A DNA stretch of 39,700 nt, from the NCBI GenBank assembly GCA_025360495.1, contig JANYCC010000120.1, positions 1 through 39,700 on the forward strand. The letters are read 5' to 3'. Positions 1 to 9,200 of this stretch are shown piece by piece; positions within the stretch are counted from its first letter, which is position 1, and each line of letters starts with the position of its first letter. The translations under genes were made by a program, and so were the position numbers. The stretch comes from Verrucomicrobiota bacterium. GTDB taxonomy: Bacteria; Verrucomicrobiota; Verrucomicrobiia; Limisphaerales; UBA9464. The notes beneath the pieces are model-generated. The model searched no databases. It worked only from the letters and a program-made list of their open reading frames with translations, and was not told the origin of the DNA.

Positions 1-52
1 GAAAACCCGCCCTCCCAGCGCGGTCGCGACAGCTCCGGGGCGGCGGGTTTTC
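1..52. repeat. 11-bp inverted repeat at left edge
   Basis: The 11 bases gaaaacccgcc (1-11) are exactly complementary to ggcgggttttc (42-52), with a 30-nt GC-rich loop. It lies about 100 bp upstream of the DUF190 gene. It could be the transcription terminator of a gene outside the window, although no T-run follows the right arm, or a small intergenic repeat. I looked for the conserved fluoride-riboswitch features often found near DUF190 genes and did not see them. Confidence 0.5.
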
Positions 53-153
53 CCACCCGCCTTTCCACGATGCCAGGATGGGCCCCGCCGGATCGGTTTC
101 CCCGTTGCACCCCCCGCCGTAGGAACCATTCTCAGGGGACATCGCACCCCATC

Positions 154-489
154 ATGAACCTGCCTGAGGAATCCCTGCTGTTGCGCATCTATATCGGTGA
201 ATCCGACCGGCACGACGGCCGACCGCTCTATGAAGCCATCGTCCTCAAGGCCCGCGAATCGGGTCTCGCCGGCGCCACTGTCCTGCGCAGCCCGATGGGT
301 TATGGGGCCGCCAGCCGCCTTCACACCGCAAAGATCCTACGGCTATCGGACGACCTGCCGATGGTCATCGAGATCGTGGATGCCGAGGCCAGGGTCAACG
401 CTTTCCTCCCCGTGCTTGACGGGATGATGGGCGGTGGTTTGGTGACCTTGGAACCGGTGCGCGTCCTCCATTACCGTCACCGGGCCTGA
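154..489 (+). CDS. DUF190 family protein
   Basis: This 111-residue protein matches the small ferredoxin-fold DUF190 family, which is often encoded beside CrcB/Fluc fluoride channels. Family features seen are LLLRIYIGESDRHDGRPLYE near the N-terminus, the ATVLRSPMGYGA segment, and LPMVIEIVDAEARVNAFLP towards the end. The start at 154 is preferred over an in-frame ATG at 70, because the extra 28 residues are basic, Pro-rich and unlike the family. The length is normal for DUF190. Any channel partner would lie upstream of the window and cannot be seen. The biochemical role of the family is not settled, and a ligand- or nucleotide-sensing role is only a guess. The next gene starts 10 bp downstream, so the two are probably co-transcribed. 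Confidence 0.85.
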   Translation: MNLPEESLLLRIYIGESDRHDGRPLYEAIVLKARESGLAGATVLRSPMGYGAASRLHTAKILRLSDDLPMVIEIVDAEARVNAFLPVLDGMMGGGLVTLEPVRVLHYRHRA

Positions 490-499
490 GCCGATCCCG

Positions 500-1789
500 A
501 TGCACGCCGTCCTCATCTCCGTCGGCACCGACGGTGATATCCTGCCCTACGCGGGACTGGCTGCGACCCTGCGGAGGCGGGGGCATCGGGTGACCCTGGT
601 GGCCGCCGGACAATATGAACCGCTGGCGTTGCGTCTCGGCCTGGGATTCCAAGCACTGATATCGGCGGAGGAACACGGGGAATTGTTCGGGAACCCCGAT
701 TTCTGGAACCCGCTCAAAACCGCGCCTCTTTCCGCCCGTTGGGGTGTGCGGCACCTTCGCCGGCAGTATGACTTGCTCGCCAACCTCGTCGGCCCGGACT
801 CGGTGATCGTGGCCAATCCTGCGGTGTTCGCCGCCTCCCTGATCCACGAGACCCATCGGCTGCCGTGGGCCAACCTGGTTCTCCAACCCTGGATGATCCC
901 CAGTACCATCGCACCGCCGGTGATGCCCCACCTGGCGTTCCTGTCCCGTGCACCCCGTCTGTTTTGGCAGGCATTCTGTCGGGGACTCGATTTCGTCGGG
1001 GATCGCTGGATCGGACCGGAACTCAATGGCCTGCGCGCGAGACTCGGATTGCCACCGGTGCGGCGCATCCTGGGTAACTGGTTGTCTCCACAACTCGTCA
1101 TCGGGATGTTCCCGGATTGGTACGGGCCGCCCCAACCCGACTGGCCCCCGCAACTTCGGCTCACGGGGTTTCCGCTCTTTGATGGCGGGTCTGACGGGAT
1201 CCTGCCCTCCAACGTGGCGGAATTCTGCCGCTCCGGAGAGTCCCCGGTGGCGTTCACCTTCGGAACGGGAATGGCGAATTCGGCCCGGCTGTTTCAAGAC
1301 GCGCTGGAAGCCTGCAAGCTCCTTGGCCGACGCGGGATTTTCCTAACCCGATATAAGGACCAATTACCGTCAGGTATGCCAGGATCGCTGCTCCACTGCG
1401 ACCACGCGCCCTTTCATCAACTCTTCCCCCAATGCGCCGCGGTGGTGCATCACGGCGGCATTGGCACAGTCGCGGAAGCCACGGCGGCCGGCATCCCGCA
1501 AGTCATCCGACCCATCTGCTTTGACCAGTTCGACAACGGCCTCCGCATGCAACGGCTCGGAGCCGGGATCTGTGTTCCGGCCCGTCGTACCGGCGGCAAA
1601 CCCCTCGCCGATGCCCTGGGCGCAGTGATGACGGATCGCATCCGGACCGCCTCCCGCGATCTGAAGGCCCGCTTTGACCGGACGGAGGCCTTGGAGACAT
1701 CCGCCGTCATGGTCGAGACGCTGGCACCGCGGTTCGGAGTCCCGGGCTTTAGCCGGCAGAGCGTGCGCAGTCGGAACGATGATGAATAG
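500..1789 (+). CDS. GT1-family (UGT/MGT-like) glycosyltransferase
   Basis: This 429-residue GT-B enzyme resembles the glycosyltransferases that decorate lipids and secondary metabolites with a nucleotide-activated sugar. The N-terminal acceptor domain begins with VLISVGTDGDILPYAGLAAT, the family's glycine-rich start. The C-terminal donor-binding domain shows VAFTFGTGM (about 251-259), then HHGGIGTVAEATAAG (317-331) and a following FDQFDNG, which together form the GT1 nucleotide-sugar signature. No signal peptide or membrane segment is evident, so it is probably cytosolic. It begins 10 bp after the DUF190 stop. The last ~18 residues are encoded inside an inverted repeat (1732-1846), so the native C-terminus may have been replaced. 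Acceptor and sugar cannot be predicted. Confidence 0.9.
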   Translation: MHAVLISVGTDGDILPYAGLAATLRRRGHRVTLVAAGQYEPLALRLGLGFQALISAEEHGELFGNPDFWNPLKTAPLSARWGVRHLRRQYDLLANLVGPDSVIVANPAVFAASLIHETHRLPWANLVLQPWMIPSTIAPPVMPHLAFLSRAPRLFWQAFCRGLDFVGDRWIGPELNGLRARLGLPPVRRILGNWLSPQLVIGMFPDWYGPPQPDWPPQLRLTGFPLFDGGSDGILPSNVAEFCRSGESPVAFTFGTGMANSARLFQDALEACKLLGRRGIFLTRYKDQLPSGMPGSLLHCDHAPFHQLFPQCAAVVHHGGIGTVAEATAAGIPQVIRPICFDQFDNGLRMQRLGAGICVPARRTGGKPLADALGAVMTDRIRTASRDLKARFDRTEALETSAVMVETLAPRFGVPGFSRQSVRSRNDDE

Positions 1790-1846
1790 AGCGGACGCCG
1801 CCGTTCGGGAGGGGACACGTGACCGGCTGAAGCCGGGACTCCGAAC
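1732..1846. repeat. Inverted repeat overlapping the GT1 gene 3' end
   Basis: The left arm 1732-1756 (starting gttcggagtcccggg) and the right arm 1823-1846 (ending gccgggactccgaac) are complementary over about 24 bp, with one bulged base and one mismatch. The loop is 66 nt. The element lies between two convergent genes, and its left half encodes the C-terminus and TAG stop of the glycosyltransferase. A transcript through it could fold into a long hairpin, which would suit a bidirectional terminator. It looks like a REP-type palindromic element, but copy number elsewhere in the genome cannot be seen. Confidence 0.75.
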
Positions 1847-1895
1847 GAGCCGAACCCGTCCATGCGCGGTTCCCCTATTTCACCCGACGACCCAC

Positions 1896-2993
1896 TCACT
1901 TCAGGTCAATCCGCTTCCCGGACCGTGCCGATTCCCGCGCCGCATCCAGGATCTCCGTCACGACCAGGTTCACTTCCAGGGAGGACAATCCGGAGGGCTT
2001 TATTTCCTTCCGGACGACCGCTGCGAGATAGGAAAGTGGATCGGCCTGTGCACCCGATAACGGAGGCGCAATCTTTTCCTCCTCGGGAGTGCTTCCGGAA
2101 CGGAGTCGGAGGACATCCCGGCGCGGTACGAGCAATTGGCCCGACCGCCCATAGAGCTCCATGTCTTTGCGATCGTAAGGCCAGTTCCAGGAGGCTTGGA
2201 TGATCCCCTGGGCGTTCGGGTACGTCAGCACAATGGTCGCCTCATCGTCCACCTTGGGATAGACCTCAGGCTTCATCTGCTGGGTCACGGCGAACACCGA
2301 GACCGGGCGCCGCCCATCCATAAGCCAGGTGATCAGGTCGGCCCCATAGCAGCCAAAATCCATCAGGGCCCCGCCGCCGTTGAGCACCGGATCGGTCAGC
2401 CAATTGAGAAAGTCGGCGGAGCAACCGATCTCCTTGGGACCGCGATGCCCGTCGTGCACCACCATCTTGCGAAGGTCGCCCAGGGCGTGCTGGTCATGGG
2501 CGATCGAATACGCCTGATGATTGGCCGGATACCAGGTCGTTTCATAATTGACCAGGATCTCGATGCCTCCTTTTTTCGCGGCCGTCTGGATGGCCAGGGC
2601 ATGTTCCATGTTCACGGCCAGCGGCTTTTCCATCATCACGGTGATCCCGTGGGCGGCGCATTCCTCCACGACCGACCGGTGCTCGAAGGTGCTGGTGAAG
2701 GTGGCCACCGCCTGCACCCGGGTCTTCGCCAACAGGTCGGCCAGCGTGGAATGAAAGAGGTTGGTGTCCAGTTTGTAGGTGGCGGCATAGCGCCCGGCCA
2801 ATTCCCGGTCGGGTTCCACGATCCCCACGAGTTGCACATCGCTGCGGCTGCGGGCACCGGGGATGAACCCGCGCGCATGGTCGTGACTGAGCCCCACGAT
2901 GGCGAAGCGGACCGGAGGCTTCACTTCCTCCGAACGAGCCGGGGGAATGTTCAGGCCCAACAGCCCAATGAGGAGGACAAGGCGTTTGATCAT
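1896..2993 (-). CDS. Exported Gfo/Idh/MocA-family oxidoreductase
   Basis: This 365-residue protein belongs to the NAD(P)-dependent oxidoreductase superfamily that acts on sugars, inositols and related alcohols. Residues 1-21 form a signal peptide (basic start, hydrophobic core, PARS end). The Rossmann fold follows as FAIVGLSHDH (30-39). The conserved EKP catalytic motif is at 122-124 (MMEKPLAVNM), and a DFGCYGADLITWLM segment supplies the family's later active-site acid region. Secreted members of this superfamily are common in Verrucomicrobiota and Planctomycetota. It starts 9 bp after the flavoprotein upstream on the same strand, so it is the last gene of a probable four-gene operon. The substrate is unknown. 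Confidence 0.9.
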   Translation of the reverse strand: MIKRLVLLIGLLGLNIPPARSEEVKPPVRFAIVGLSHDHARGFIPGARSRSDVQLVGIVEPDRELAGRYAATYKLDTNLFHSTLADLLAKTRVQAVATFTSTFEHRSVVEECAAHGITVMMEKPLAVNMEHALAIQTAAKKGGIEILVNYETTWYPANHQAYSIAHDQHALGDLRKMVVHDGHRGPKEIGCSADFLNWLTDPVLNGGGALMDFGCYGADLITWLMDGRRPVSVFAVTQQMKPEVYPKVDDEATIVLTYPNAQGIIQASWNWPYDRKDMELYGRSGQLLVPRRDVLRLRSGSTPEEEKIAPPLSGAQADPLSYLAAVVRKEIKPSGLSSLEVNLVVTEILDAARESARSGKRIDLK

Positions 2994-3002
2994 GGTGACG
3001 GG

Positions 3003-5450
3003 CTATATCAGGATTCTTTCATTCTTCGGATCGTACGGCGCCTGCAGCAGCACCTGGGCGGGATATTGTTTGCCCGCAAAATCGATGGTGTAGCTGCCGC
3101 CGAGGACAAACTCGGGGGTGATGATCCCGTCACTCTTCACATACCCGAACGCCAGCGCACGACCCATCGTGAAACCATAATATCCGGAGGTGGTCGCACC
3201 CATGGGTTTGCCGTCACGGAAGATCCGCTCCCCGCCCCAGAGCATCACCCCGGGGTCCTCGACCACGAAGGAGGCCAACCGGCGTTTGACACCCGTCGCC
3301 TTCTGTTTCCTCAGCGCCTCTTTCCCGATGAAATCCGCGGCCTTGTCCAGTTTCACCATGAAACCCAACCCGGCCTCGTAAGGGGTGTCGCCGGGGCTGA
3401 TGTCCGAACCCCAGGCGCGATAGGCTTTCTCCATCCGCAGTGAATTGATGGCGTAGAAACCCGCGTGGGTCAGGCCGTGTTTCGTGGCCACCGACAACAG
3501 GGCGTCGAACACGCCCTGGATCTGGTCCATCCGCATGTGCAGTTCCCAGCCCAATTCACCGACATAGGTGATCCGGATCATCAGCACGTTGGTGTTGGCG
3601 ATGCTTTGCCACTGCGAGGAACTGAAGGGAAAGGCCGCCAGCGAAAGGTCGGCGTCGGTCAGGTCATGGAGCAATCGGCGCGAATTCGGCCCCATGACAC
3701 CGATCGCACCATAGGCATGGGTGACATCCGTGAGCACGGCGTCTTCTTCCGGACGGATGTGTTGTTGGATCCAATTCCAATCCCGGGTCGGCTGTCCCGA
3801 ACCGGTGACGATATAATATTGGTCCCCGGCGATCCGGGTGAAACAGAGGTCGGACTCATAGCCACCGCGGACATTGAGCATCCCGCTGTAAAGGAACTTG
3901 CCGACCGGCATGTCGGCGACATTCGGCGAGAGGCGGTCCAGCACGCGGACGGCGTCGCGCCCCTTCAGCAGGAACTTGGTGAACGACGACTGGTCCCAGA
4001 CCGCGACGTTCTCCCGTGCGGCCCGATGTTCGGCGGCGACACAATCCCACCAATTCTGGCGCCCATAGGAGTAGTCCATCGTGGGCCGCGGCCCCGGGCG
4101 CGCGAACCAGATGGGGCGTTCGATGGCCATCTTGCTGCCGAAGACTGCCCCCTGTGCCGTGAGCCGGTCGTGCAACGGGCTCTTGCGCGTGCCGCGGGCG
4201 GTTTCCAATTCGTAGTTGGGCCAGGCCATCCGGTACTGCAGGCCGGGCGTTTCGGTCACCCGTTGCCGCAGGAAATCCCGGTTGTTCTGGAAGGCGGAAA
4301 ACCGGCGGATGTCCACGCCCCACAGATCATAGGGTTGTTCGCCCGCAAGAACCCATTGGGCCAGCACGTCGCCCGCACCGCCCGCATAGGCAAGGCTGTG
4401 ACCATTGAAACCGGCCGCCACAAACAACCCGTTCATTTCGGGCGATTCCCCGAGGATGAACTGGGTGTCAGGCGTGAAGGTCGCCAGACCGTTGACGCGA
4501 CCCGCAAAGCCATCCTGGCCGAGTGACGGAATCCGGCGCTGCGCGGCCACGATCGCGTCGGTGAGCTGGTCCCCGCCTTCGGGGAGCGAAGTCTCGATGC
4601 CATCGGCCGGGAAGGCTGCGGCCAACCACGGACGGCTCTGCTTCGGGAACGTCCCGAGTATAAGATGACCCCGATCGTCGGTATGGAACCAGGTTGCGGA
4701 ATCCGGGTCGCGCACGCCGGCGAGTTCGGCGACCAAGCCCGGATGGGTCTCCGAGAGCAGGTGGGGATGCCCAACCGGATACACCGGGACATTGACACCG
4801 CATTCCAGGGCGAGTTGCCGCGACCACATCCCCGCACAGAGGACGATTTTCTCAGCGAGGATCTCACCCTGCGGGGTCATGACGCCGATCGCACGGCCCG
4901 CTTGGTGCAGGATGCCCGTGACCCGCACGCCGGACAGAATACTGGCGCCGCCCAATTCCGCCCCCTTGGCGAAGGCGAGGGCGGTCTGGCGGGCGTCCGC
5001 ACGCCCCTCCGCGGGCAGCCACATCGCGCCGCGAACATCCCCGGTCTCCAGGAGCGCCCATTTCTCGTTCACCTGGTCAGGGCTGATGAGCTGGACATCG
5101 AGCCCGGAAGCCTGCGCCAGCGGGACCGCCCGCCGATATTGGATCATGCGGTCCTCCGTCTGGGCGAGGACGAGCGACCCGACCTGTTTCCATCCGGTGG
5201 GGATGCCGGTTTCCTTCTCGAGGGCCGCATAGAGCCGGGCGCTGGCGTCGATGAGCTTGCGCAGGGGGGCCTGCGGGGCACCCCCGACCAGCCCTGAGGC
5301 AGAGGAGGTGGCGCCCCCACCGATCTCGCCCTGTTCGAGCAACACCACGTCGCGACACCCCTGCCGGGTCAGGTGATAGGCGACACTGCAGCCGATGATG
5401 CCGCCACCGATGATGAGGACCCGGGTTTGTTTGGGGAGGGAGGGGCTCAT
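3003..5450 (-). CDS. Dimethylglycine/sarcosine dehydrogenase-like FAD protein with GCV_T domain
   Basis: This 815-residue protein has the two-part layout of dimethylglycine and sarcosine dehydrogenases. The N-terminal half is a DAO-type FAD domain, with GGGIIG at 15-20 and a full amine-oxidase fold. The C-terminal half is a GCV_T/folate-binding domain, starting near WFARPGPRPTMDYSYG and carrying YVGELGWELHM and GDTPYEAGLGFMVKLDK. Such enzymes demethylate N-methylated glycines and pass the one-carbon unit to tetrahydrofolate. Family members with covalent flavin have a TWH motif after the Rossmann loop. Here that position reads ATSSASG (47-53), so FAD is probably held non-covalently. The ATG at 5450 is preferred over an in-frame upstream start, whose extra 57 residues are Arg/Pro-rich and precede the FAD motif. 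It lies between a cyclase and an oxidoreductase gene. Confidence 0.85.
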   Translation of the reverse strand: MSPSLPKQTRVLIIGGGIIGCSVAYHLTRQGCRDVVLLEQGEIGGGATSSASGLVGGAPQAPLRKLIDASARLYAALEKETGIPTGWKQVGSLVLAQTEDRMIQYRRAVPLAQASGLDVQLISPDQVNEKWALLETGDVRGAMWLPAEGRADARQTALAFAKGAELGGASILSGVRVTGILHQAGRAIGVMTPQGEILAEKIVLCAGMWSRQLALECGVNVPVYPVGHPHLLSETHPGLVAELAGVRDPDSATWFHTDDRGHLILGTFPKQSRPWLAAAFPADGIETSLPEGGDQLTDAIVAAQRRIPSLGQDGFAGRVNGLATFTPDTQFILGESPEMNGLFVAAGFNGHSLAYAGGAGDVLAQWVLAGEQPYDLWGVDIRRFSAFQNNRDFLRQRVTETPGLQYRMAWPNYELETARGTRKSPLHDRLTAQGAVFGSKMAIERPIWFARPGPRPTMDYSYGRQNWWDCVAAEHRAARENVAVWDQSSFTKFLLKGRDAVRVLDRLSPNVADMPVGKFLYSGMLNVRGGYESDLCFTRIAGDQYYIVTGSGQPTRDWNWIQQHIRPEEDAVLTDVTHAYGAIGVMGPNSRRLLHDLTDADLSLAAFPFSSSQWQSIANTNVLMIRITYVGELGWELHMRMDQIQGVFDALLSVATKHGLTHAGFYAINSLRMEKAYRAWGSDISPGDTPYEAGLGFMVKLDKAADFIGKEALRKQKATGVKRRLASFVVEDPGVMLWGGERIFRDGKPMGATTSGYYGFTMGRALAFGYVKSDGIITPEFVLGGSYTIDFAGKQYPAQVLLQAPYDPKNERILI

Positions 5451-5535
5451 GATGTTGTCGCCTTGATGAAGATCGGAAGGAGGCTGACGTGGAGGGGGTC
5501 CATTGGGCAAGTGCGGGTCTCGGCAGGGACGCCTT

Positions 5536-6228
5536 TCAACCGGGCGCCGGAATGCTCGCGAACGCCCGCACGGGGAACGTCCCGAACGCCCGGATTTTCG
5601 GCGGCACGGCGAAGAATTCAAAACCTCCCTCCGGCAGATGAGACAAGCCGGTCATGTGCTCCACAATCGGAATGCCATGCCCCAGCAGAATGGTATGTAC
5701 CGGACGCCGACCATCGCCGGTGTCGTCGATATTGTAGGAATCAATCCCGACGAGCCGCGCCTTTGAATCCGACAGCCATTGGGCGGCATCCTCCGTCAGG
5801 AAGGGATGCCCCTCAAAGTAGGCATCCGTGCGCCAGTGCCGGTCCCAACCGGTCTGCACCAGGACCGCCTTGTTCCGCACGTCGAGGTGTCGGAAGGCGT
5901 CGGCGGCGATCCTCCTTCCGATCCCCTCCACCCGCACCACCACCGCATCCAGGCCTGCCAGCGAGGTCAATTCCAACTGCGACAGATCCCTGCCTTCCCG
6001 GAAGCGGTGGAACGGGCTGTCGAGGTAGGTGCCGGTGTTGGCCACCAGATCGATGCGCCCGATATGAAACTCGGTGCCTTCGGCATAATGTTGGTGCGAG
6101 GCCTCGCGACTGAGAAAATCACAGATCAGCGGGGCGGGAATCCCCCGATAGGTGATCATGCCGTGTTCGATGGTGTGGCTGAGGTCCAGAAATCTGCGCC
6201 GGGCGGGGGAAGGTTCGATGGGATTCAC
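5536..6228 (-). CDS. Cyclase-family (PF04199-like) metal hydrolase, variant motif
   Basis: This 230-residue protein resembles kynurenine formamidase and other members of the cyclase family, which hydrolyse amides or cyclise small metabolites at a divalent metal. Supporting segments are FLDLSHTIEHGMITYRG at the N-terminus, the metal-motif region NTGTYLDSPFHRF (64-76), a Lys/Thr-Gly strand VLVQTGWDRHW, and HTILLGHGIPIVEHM near the end. The usual HxGTHxDxPxH motif has Asn64 and Tyr68 where His is expected, while Asp70 and His74 are kept. Such variants exist in the family but may bind metal differently or act on other substrates. It lies 8 bp downstream of the giant exported protein and 85 bp upstream of the flavoprotein. 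Confidence 0.8.
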   Translation of the reverse strand: MNPIEPSPARRRFLDLSHTIEHGMITYRGIPAPLICDFLSREASHQHYAEGTEFHIGRIDLVANTGTYLDSPFHRFREGRDLSQLELTSLAGLDAVVVRVEGIGRRIAADAFRHLDVRNKAVLVQTGWDRHWRTDAYFEGHPFLTEDAAQWLSDSKARLVGIDSYNIDDTGDGRRPVHTILLGHGIPIVEHMTGLSHLPEGGFEFFAVPPKIRAFGTFPVRAFASIPAPG

Positions 6229-6236
6229 AGGATGCG

Positions 6237-9200
6237 TCAGGGAATCGTCACCTGGAAGAACCGGGTGACCGGTTTGTTCGGGAGCGGCAGATGGATTTCG
6301 ACCGTCTGATCGGAAGGGAGCGCTGCGCCCTGTTGAAAGGGTTGCCAGATGCCGAGCCAGAGATCGTCCCGCACATATAAGGTATAGCCCGAACCGGCCC
6401 GACCGTTGAAGGTCAACCGCAATTGGCCCGGCTCGGGGGAGGAGGCTTCCATGGCGATCGGGGGCTGGGGGTTGGCCAACCCGGGTGAGCCGTTGTTGGA
6501 AATGCTGGCCCGCCAGTTGGTCGCCAGGCTCAGGTTCCCGCCGGGATCAATCACCTCCAAGGACGGCCCGGAACCGTCCGCGGCGCCTGGCCACGGGGGC
6601 AGCGTCCCATAGGTGAAATCGCGCAGGGTCAGACCGTCGGCATTGACCAACCGGACATGTTCGCCGGCGTTGTCGAAGCGGCCGCCGAATTCACCCGCAA
6701 TGGGCAGGCCGGTGCCATAACGCGTTTCAAAGGCGACCCGGTTCTTCACCACCAGGACATAGGCGCCCGCCGGCAACCGCGTCACGGCCGAACCGGTGAA
6801 GTCGAAATCCACGCCATTCACGAACCTCACGCCGTTGAGGTCGGCGGTGGCGGTGCCGCGGTTGTAAAGCTCGATGAACTCAAAGGTGTCGGCGTTGCCA
6901 AAACCCGCCGCCCGTTCGGCATCCGTCGGGTCCGCGGGATGGTAATTCAGTTCGGTGATGACGAGATCCGGGGCGCCGACAACGAACGTGGCAACCTCCA
7001 ACGCGCTCCACTCGGCGTTGTTCAGGACGCGGGTCTTTACGGTGACCAGATCATTCAGGGGGATCGGGCCGGTGTACTGCAGGCTGCCGGGCGTCCGGGG
7101 ATCGGTGCCATCGAGGGTATAATAAATGATCCCCTTCGGCGCGCCCAGCGTGAGTTTGAATCCCGGATCCACGGCCCCCCCGTGCCGGTTCATGACGGGT
7201 GCGTCGGTGCGCGGGTACAGGCCGGCGGCCCGGAATTGTTCCAGCACGATGGCGGAACGACGCGGGAAATAATTTGCCAGCAGGTCGTCCCGCTCGCGCT
7301 GCCAATGTTCGTCATGCGTGAACGGCGTTGCCCGTAGCTGGTCCCCCCAGCGTGCGGATTCACCCACGATCCCGCGGCTCACCGTTTGCGCCAGCAGCAC
7401 GAAACGCGCGGCCGGCTGATCATCCCCGGGATGCGTCGGATCCCAAACGGTGTGGGCCGGGTTCACATAAAGCGTCCCACCATTGAAAAAATGACGGTGC
7501 ACGCGATCCGCAAACCAGAGTCGGAAACCGGCATTCGCCCGCGCGGCGCCGAACGGTCTCGCCGCCGCAGTGTTCGCCCCGGTGACATTCACATCCACGC
7601 CCGAAAAGCCGAGTGCCGTCTCCGAGTCCCAGGGATAGAAATGGAACCCGTCGCCGTTGTCGCGGTCCCGGCCCGCCCACCAGTTCCGCCCGGGCCAGTC
7701 CGTGTTGCCGATATAGAAATTGAGGATCATGTAATCGATCATGTTTTCCACATCGAGCAGATCCTCATAGGCCGGGTTGCGGGTCCCGTCGGCGTTGTTG
7801 CCCTGCACGCGCTGGAAAACGGCCTCTTGCGAAAGATCCTGGTTGAGCTGCGTCTGCAGCCGGTTCCAGGCATCGTAATTCCCATCCGGCGCCGAATCCT
7901 GGTTGATGGAATCCCAATTGTCCCGGTTGCCGCCCCGATAGGTGGCGGAGAAGGCCGCGTCCGGACGTTCCACCGGGTTGTAAAGGCCCCAGTAAAGGCC
8001 GTTGATATAGAGATGCGCGAAGGAACTGTGGGACACGATCATGCCCATCGACCGGGCGGTCTCCATTGCAAAGGCGTCGCGGATATAAAGTGCGCCACCG
8101 CCGCCGTAAGGCCAGGCGTCATTGCTGTTCGCACGCAGCACGAAGCCGTCAAATCCGCCCGCCGCCTCCGGCCCGAACAGGGGATAATCCAACGAGGTCG
8201 CACCGTATTGCTCGCGGAACACCACCCGGAAGGACTTCTTCAGGGTCAGGTCGAAACGACGGAACGCGCCCCCCTGGATCCGGAGCCCGACATTCTCCTG
8301 AAAACCCTTGGTGCCGTCGGGATGGATGAGTTCGATCGAGGCGCGACGTTCCCAGGCGGATCCCCGGTTCTCCGGCAATGCATAGATGCCCTGCGGACCG
8401 AACAGGTCGTTGGCATCGGTCACGATTGACAGGGTCGGGAGCAACTGCAGGTCCGCCTTGATCGTCCGGGCGTATTTCCCGCCATACGCGTCCAATCCAC
8501 CCTGCCCGACCACGCGCGGATCCATGGCATAATCGGCCGCCTGCGCATTCCATGTGGCGGGCAGACCGGCGGCCAGGGCCGACGCCTGGTCCTGCCGGAT
8601 CACCGTGTCCAGGAACAGATACGTGTGGGTCGCCACCGACGACTCCCGCCAGTCGGTGCGCAACGCGACGGCCCGCAACACGGTGGTCCGCGCGATGTGG
8701 ATCGGGCCGGTATAATCCAAGCCGTTGGTGGGGCCGGGCACACTCCCATTGGTCGTATAGCGAAGGGTTGCACCTTCAGTCGGGCAGGTCAGCGTGACAT
8801 CAAAGGGCGCTTCGTAAAAACCGCGTCGGGTGCTGAATCCGACCGAGGCCACCAACCCGCCGGTCCGGGGTGCGTTCTCGTTGCCGGGGGTGGGCGGGTC
8901 GAAATAACCCCGTTCGCCCAAGGTGATGCGGGTGTTGTCCAACCGGGCCGACAGCAGGAAGTCGCGACTGTCGGCCCGGCTGTTCAGACCTTGGATTGCC
9001 AGCACATTGGCCCCGGGATGAAGGGTCGTGGCAAAGGCGCTCAGGTTGAACTCCTGTTCCCGCACGGCCTCTAGACGCAGGCGGTTGGTCACCGCCGCCG
9101 AATTGAACGCCAGGTTCTGCGGGGCATTCGCGCGGGCCACCTCCACCCCGTTGAGAAACGCCGCAAACCCATCCTCATATTGCATGCGCAACGTCAACCG

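Noticed and set aside
1-153. Fluoride riboswitch before the DUF190 gene
   Set aside because: The short hairpin is a simple inverted repeat and the conserved core of the riboswitch could not be found.
2136-3443. 435-residue plus-strand frame over the Gfo/Idh/MocA and flavoprotein genes
   Set aside because: His/Gly/Arg-rich and lacking motifs; it crosses two real genes on the opposite strand.
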